From Flavobacterium sp. 270 (GTDB taxonomy: Bacteria; Bacteroidota; Bacteroidia; Flavobacteriales; Flavobacteriaceae), in contig NZ_SODM01000005.1 of assembly GCF_004368785.1 (NCBI RefSeq), forward strand, positions 1-64,000: a DNA stretch of 64,000 bases, in the 5' to 3' direction. The notes beneath the pieces were generated by a model that had not been told where the DNA came from, searched no databases, and saw only the letters and a list, made by a program, of their open reading frames with translations. This document shows, piece after piece, positions 60,501 through 64,000 of this stretch; within the stretch, counting starts at the first letter, position 1; every line of letters starts with the position of its first letter. Made by a program: the position numbers and the translations under genes.

Positions 60501-63500
60501 TTGATCTAATGAGCTATCGTACATCGAAGCTAAAACTTCAGATTCTGTTTTTGTATGTATGCCATTCAATTTAAAAGACCAATTTTCGGTACTTCCTGGC
60601 TGGATCTTATTTCTAAAACTTTCTACTGTCCATTCTAGTTTTGGCTCTTGAGTTGGAAGAAAAACATTAATATAACTTGAAAAACTATCATTTTCAAACA
60701 CAGATTCAAATACTAAATTTAAGTTTTGTTCAAATTCATTTTTCACAGGAACTTTAATAATGATCTCATTGTTTTGCAAATGAACAATATCTTCATAATA
60801 AATTTTGCCATCGTAATTTCCGTTGGTCAAAATATACAATTCTGGTATTGGAGATGAAAGTTTTACCAATACAAAGCCATCTTTTTTCGGGTCACTGTTT
60901 AGTTGTTCAACAGTGATTAATTTACTTGGATTAAATTTGTCCTTACTTTGTTTTACTGTAAAGTTTGAAGTGGTTTCAATTGGATTGTTAAAACTATCTA
61001 ATGCAGAAAATACGATTTTGTAATTTCCAGATTTATAATTTGAAATAAAATCAAGAACAAGTTTTTTGTCTTTTTGAGTGTCGATTTTTTTTGAAAATAA
61101 TAATGTTTCTGAAGGTTTTAAAGAAATTTCATTATCTGTAATTTCATAAGGAAACAATTTTTCAAAATCAGCATCTGGAATACTTTTGATATCGGGTTGG
61201 TCAAATATTCTTGTTTTAAACTTAGTAGAGAAAGGGCTTAAGAAATATAATTTTACTTCACCTTTGGCTGCTAAAAATTCGCCATTTAAATTGGTGCTGT
61301 TTAATATAACTTCATTTTTATTTTTGGTTTCGATAGTATTCGGAATCTGCGCATTTAAAATTAAATCATGATAACCAATTTTTACAGTTGTTTGAGCCGA
61401 ATGCGTTTCGCCGTTTATATCTGTAACCGTTGCCGAAATTTCATAATTAAAAATCGGTAATTGTTCTTTTTTATTATTTTTTGGAGGTAAAGGCGTAAAA
61501 TCGATAACGAATTTTCCTGAAGCATCCGTTTTTGTTTCTCCGGTCGTTAAAATTTGGTTTTCTTCACGTCCATAATAATTTCTAAGATAGGTTGTATATC
61601 GCGTTACAGTATATTTTACAGCACCTTCGGAAATATTGCTTCCGGCAAAAGCTTTTGCTTCTCCTTTTATTTTAGCCGACTGATTAAGTTGGAAGCTTTC
61701 TTTTTTAGCATCAAAAGTCACTTCAAATTTTGGACGCTTGTATTCTTCGACTTTGAAATAAAGTGTAGGATTTTCGCTTTCAACAGTATCCCAAGAATCC
61801 GAATTTGAAGTTTCGATTTTATCAAGTGCTTGTGCTTTTATAAAATAATTGCCTGTAATTCCAGATTTTGAAAGTATAAATTCGCCAGAGAAAGAACCGT
61901 ATTCATTTGTTTTTGCTTCAAATTCTTTAATAATTTGATAGTTCGAATCCTGAATTGTGACTTTATAAGTATTGTTGGCAATAATATTTGTTTTGGTTTT
62001 ATTTTTCTGAAAAGCAATTCCTTTATAATAAACCGTTTGTCCAGGTCTGTAAATCGCCCTGTCTAAATAGAATTGTACTTTCGTACTTGGTTTTTCTTTT
62101 TCATTTGTGTTATAATCTTCATTAAATGGAATATAGCTTTTATGAAAAGTAACAGTATCGTTTGTTTGGGAGAATTTTACGGCGTTGTAAGCATTATTAC
62201 CATCAAATTTAAATGAAACTTGTCCTTTTGAATCTGTTTTCAGAATTGTATTTAAAGCTTCTACAGTAACATTTTCGAGAGGTTTTCCGGTTTTTCGATT
62301 TAAAACCTGATACGTTTCAATTAGGTTTTTTTTAGAAACAAGAACTGAAATGTTTGTAATTGTAATAATTTGATAACCAAATGCCTTTTGATTTTTTGAA
62401 TCTGAATCGCTTTCAAAATAAACCAAATAATTTCCTGTTTCTAAATTGGGTAAAAGGACATCGGTAGAGTATTGGTAGTAATCTTTTTTATTAACTAGAT
62501 CGTAGTTTTTAGAAGCAATTTTATTTTGTTTAGAAATAATAGAATTTACTAAACTATCTATTTTTAGTTGATCTAATTTGTAAAAATCAGTGCTTTGTTT
62601 ATGATTGATTTTATAAAAAGACAGCATCAGGTTATTTACGTTTTTATAAGCAACATGAGCCCTGGTATTTTCGTTTTCGTAATTGTTTCTTTGAAGCTGA
62701 ACCGTTAAATATTTAGATATAATACCCCTCTTTTTTGTAGCAGCTAATTTTGCCGTGTTTGAGCTGTCATTAATTTTTATAATTTCATCTAATAGTGCAA
62801 CCGCTTCAATATTATTGTTTGGAAATGATTCTTTAGTAGCATATTCAATCAAAATTGTAGCTTTTTCGAATTTAATATCCTGAAGCAAATCTTTACTTTG
62901 AGCTTCTTTTTCTAACTTTTCTAAGTAAATTTTAAAGTAGTCATTTGATTTAATTAAATAGACATGACAGAATTTTGCACGCAAAAATTGATTTTCTAAT
63001 GTAGATTCACCTAATTCAATTTTTTGATATAATGACAATGTTTTTTTGATGTTTTCGTCTTTTATAAAATCGAGATTGAGTTTTAAAAAAGCTTCAGAAT
63101 TTCCAAAAAGCTGTTCTTTATAAATTAAAAAATCATTGTCTTGAATGTTCCATGATTGAATTTTTTCAGTGTAAAATGTTATGTTTTCTTTTATCAAATA
63201 ATCCCATAAAGTCTCATTCTTAGGCTTCCCTTCGGATGGAAAATTAAATATTGCTTCATATTTAGATAAAAGTGTAGCTTTTAAAATAGCTTCGTTTTCT
63301 AAAGTCTTTTCGAAAGCAAGAGCAATATCATTGTCTGAAGCGTTTTTATATGGGATATAATCTGAATGCGGTACTTCAACAGAATCTATTGCTACTGCGT
63401 AATCTATTGCTACAGCTGTAGAATCATAAGCAGCTTCGCTTACATAGGCTGCCGTACTATCTACTACTCCAGCAACGTAATCATACTCACCATAATCTTT

Positions 63501-63824
63501 TAAATATCTGGCATAAACTAAATTTAAAATAGCTTTGGATGGTATTGAAACGCGTGCAATATCTTTTTTGAGATTACTTATAATTAAAGTCCTTGCATTT
63601 TCGTCAAGAACCTGCAGGTATTTTGATTGATAAAAAAAGCATTTTATCATTTGTACTTCGTCTTTTTTTGATACTGCTTTTTTATAAATTTTAGCAACAA
63701 CTTCATTAGCCGATTTTATTTTGCCTTCATTTTCATAAGCAATTACCTTTTCCCATTTTTTATCTTTATGTTGTGCAAGTAGGGAAACAGAAAACAATAA
63801 CAGTACAAATAGTATCTTTTTCAT
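57531..63824 (-). CDS. Alpha-2-macroglobulin family protein with internal plug-like segment
   Basis: This 2097-residue exported protein has a signal peptide (first 17 residues, ending LLAQ) without an obvious lipobox. The MG-type region is visible in NEKEKPSTKVQFYLDRAIYRPGQTVYYKGI and the next beta domains, with PNFPRFLREKDTIVISAKISN and YEHECAEQTFARF, the CAEQ thioester site (Cys at about 1552), and a C-terminal receptor-like domain. At about residues 1220-1310 there is a segment like the plug domain of SusC-type receptors: ALYIVDGEIVSESDFQDITPSDIISIDVVKDSKAIALYGTKGANGVIIVTTKK in outline. It is thought to trap proteases. The gene is alone, and no penicillin-binding-protein partner is next to it here. 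Confidence 0.9.
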   Translation of the reverse strand: MKKILFVLLLFSVSLLAQHKDKKWEKVIAYENEGKIKSANEVVAKIYKKAVSKKDEVQMIKCFFYQSKYLQVLDENARTLIISNLKKDIARVSIPSKAILNLVYARYLKDYGEYDYVAGVVDSTAAYVSEAAYDSTAVAIDYAVAIDSVEVPHSDYIPYKNASDNDIALAFEKTLENEAILKATLLSKYEAIFNFPSEGKPKNETLWDYLIKENITFYTEKIQSWNIQDNDFLIYKEQLFGNSEAFLKLNLDFIKDENIKKTLSLYQKIELGESTLENQFLRAKFCHVYLIKSNDYFKIYLEKLEKEAQSKDLLQDIKFEKATILIEYATKESFPNNNIEAVALLDEIIKINDSSNTAKLAATKKRGIISKYLTVQLQRNNYENENTRAHVAYKNVNNLMLSFYKINHKQSTDFYKLDQLKIDSLVNSIISKQNKIASKNYDLVNKKDYYQYSTDVLLPNLETGNYLVYFESDSDSKNQKAFGYQIITITNISVLVSKKNLIETYQVLNRKTGKPLENVTVEALNTILKTDSKGQVSFKFDGNNAYNAVKFSQTNDTVTFHKSYIPFNEDYNTNEKEKPSTKVQFYLDRAIYRPGQTVYYKGIAFQKNKTKTNIIANNTYKVTIQDSNYQIIKEFEAKTNEYGSFSGEFILSKSGITGNYFIKAQALDKIETSNSDSWDTVESENPTLYFKVEEYKRPKFEVTFDAKKESFQLNQSAKIKGEAKAFAGSNISEGAVKYTVTRYTTYLRNYYGREENQILTTGETKTDASGKFVIDFTPLPPKNNKKEQLPIFNYEISATVTDINGETHSAQTTVKIGYHDLILNAQIPNTIETKNKNEVILNSTNLNGEFLAAKGEVKLYFLSPFSTKFKTRIFDQPDIKSIPDADFEKLFPYEITDNEISLKPSETLLFSKKIDTQKDKKLVLDFISNYKSGNYKIVFSALDSFNNPIETTSNFTVKQSKDKFNPSKLITVEQLNSDPKKDGFVLVKLSSPIPELYILTNGNYDGKIYYEDIVHLQNNEIIIKVPVKNEFEQNLNLVFESVFENDSFSSYINVFLPTQEPKLEWTVESFRNKIQPGSTENWSFKLNGIHTKTESEVLASMYDSSLDQFSMQNWNLLKLNNFHYNNTNYKTKLGFDIAFVSIENLNETYPPLEFRNTETKLNWFGFNFYESRYGGSLGITMAQIRDKKAGIETIKGDPDAVVTLSEAVGTGSAIVIQDNNVYDTGNLKTKKNLTYAARASASPMLIRGNISKLNSSALYIVDGEIVSESDFQDITPSDIISIDVVKDSKAIALYGTKGANGVIIVTTKKSLEALTQVKARKNLSETAFFYPNLKTDSKGNVSFNFTSPEALTSWKLRLLAHNKDAVSGYLEKSVVTQKELMLLPNFPRFLREKDTIVISAKISNVTNETKNGIAMLQFFDAVTMEPIDAKMLNAKNVKNFTVNAFGNTTATWKIAIPEGLQGVQYKIVAKAGNFSDGEENILPVLTNNMLVTESIPIWVRENSKKEYTFENLKNNNSTTLKNHQFTLEYTSNPSWIAIKSLPYLMEYEHECAEQTFARFYANALASEIISSNPKIATVFENWRKKGKLNSKLEENEELKSIILAETPWFNDAQSEDEKNKNMALLFDLEKMKTSQESAFQKLKQKQKPSGAFAWFDGGNESEYITRHILAGLGHLSKLDKTKDDLSKIDEIAKTGIPYLDQKFLESYKTRTKNLKKSDKMIWINPNSDLHFLYARSFYLDKYPLSDTLKKAAKLYLETAKKDWLSYSLYEKGLATLTLNRFSEKDAAKKILESLKETSSTNEDWGMYWIANKSDWYWYQAPIETQALLIEAFAEINNDTKSVDAMKVWLLKNKQTKNWPSTKSTTEAIYALLMQGTDWLSVKDNTIIKLGNEKIITKKLAENEKEAETGYIKLNWKADEVKKEMASISIENKSKVPGFGGVYWQYFEDLDKIKTNSGAVLSVSKELYLKSNTTTGKELKKITKANPLKIGDLVTVRLIITSKEDMEFVHLKDMRASCFEPVNVLSEYQYKDGLGFYMSTKDAATHLFFDKINKGTYVIEYDIRVNNSGEFSNGITTIESMYAPEFTSHTKGIRVKVN

Positions 63825-63943
63825 GAAATAAGTTTTAGTCTATAGATGTTAGAATTTATAAAATGGTTGGAAACGTACTAAAATAATTTTCGTACAAATT
63901 ACTAATTTATATCTAAAAGCAAATTATGCATTCTATATTTCGC

Positions 63944-63951
63944 TATTTTTG
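63944..63951 (+). promoter_or_regulatory. -7 box before the last gene
   Basis: TATTTTTG is an exact match to TAnnTTTG and ends four bases before the ATG at 63956. Confidence 0.5.
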
Positions 63952-63955
63952 AGAT

Positions 63956-64000
63956 ATGAAACAATTATTAGCCCTATTTCTGTTTTTGCCATTTCTGGTG
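63956..64000 (+). CDS. Start of an exported protein (cut by the window edge)
   Basis: The only visible residues, MKQLLALFLFLPFLV, look like the start of a signal peptide. The gene runs off the right edge, so neither its length nor its family can be read. It is divergent from the alpha-2-macroglobulin gene. Confidence 0.6.
   Translation, partial: MKQLLALFLFLPFLV

Noticed and set aside
1..64000. CRISPR array, prophage or transposase genes
   Set aside because: No regularly spaced identical direct repeats, phage structural genes or transposase motifs were seen on either strand.

Overview
The window is AT-rich chromosomal DNA from a member of the Bacteroidota, most likely a Flavobacterium or close relative. 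The evidence is the gene content (S46 dipeptidyl-peptidase, TonB/ExbBD, a TonB-dependent receptor, an alpha-2-macroglobulin with an internal plug-like segment, single-chain GcvP), exact matches to the Bacteroidota promoter -7 box TAnnTTTG, sparse Shine-Dalgarno signals, and many intergenic inverted repeats. There is no insertion sequence, prophage or CRISPR array. Most of the window is housekeeping backbone.

Layout. 1-93 is the 3' end of a 5S rRNA gene. 0.2-6.9 kb is a looser accessory stretch: two Crp/Fnr-like regulators, a stand-alone LpxA, a zinc-finger protein, a beta-propeller protein, an alpha/beta hydrolase, an orphan SUKH protein, an intact tRNA-Val and a decayed copy of that tRNA's 3' end and terminator. 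7-15.4 kb carries folC, exbB-exbD, a tonB-like gene, an amino-acid dehydrogenase, a chalcone-isomerase-like protein, an acyl-CoA dehydrogenase and a third Crp-like regulator. 15.4-20.8 kb is a tight eight-gene operon (peroxiredoxin-like, YHS, DoxX-like, DinB-like, NRDE, ATP-grasp, LysE-like, M28 peptidase). 20.8-30.8 kb holds an SDR, a SprT-like protein, an MlaE/MlaF pair, a KAS III-methyltransferase-glycosyltransferase set, gcvP and a UbiA-like membrane protein.

30.9-35.1 kb is the most unusual region. It has three small cytoplasmic paralogues resembling the PixA/AidA inclusion-body family, a DUF1842-type protein and a membrane-anchored protein with one CxxCH haem motif. Two transcription units here begin with the same duplicated control module: two ten-base direct repeats with a 21-bp period, an exact -7 box at identical spacing, and then a conserved hairpin-rich leader just before the start codon. 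This suggests that the PixA/AidA-like pair and the DUF1842 gene are switched on together by one activator. I did not recognise it as a described system.

35.1-39.0 kb is a minus-strand operon led by a GbsR/MarR-type regulator. The regulator gene is flanked on both sides by a matching palindromic operator-like element. 39.1-64 kb is mostly core metabolism and envelope: an antiporter, a HicA/HicB-type toxin-antitoxin pair, a SanA-like protein, an M3 peptidase, purE/purK, a TonB-dependent receptor, a sorbosone-dehydrogenase-like lipoprotein, hpt, adk, a CorC/HlyC protein, obgE, an outer-membrane barrel, an S46 peptidase and a 2097-residue alpha-2-macroglobulin. The start of one more gene runs off the right edge.

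All functions are inferred by reading motifs and family features. No database search was run.
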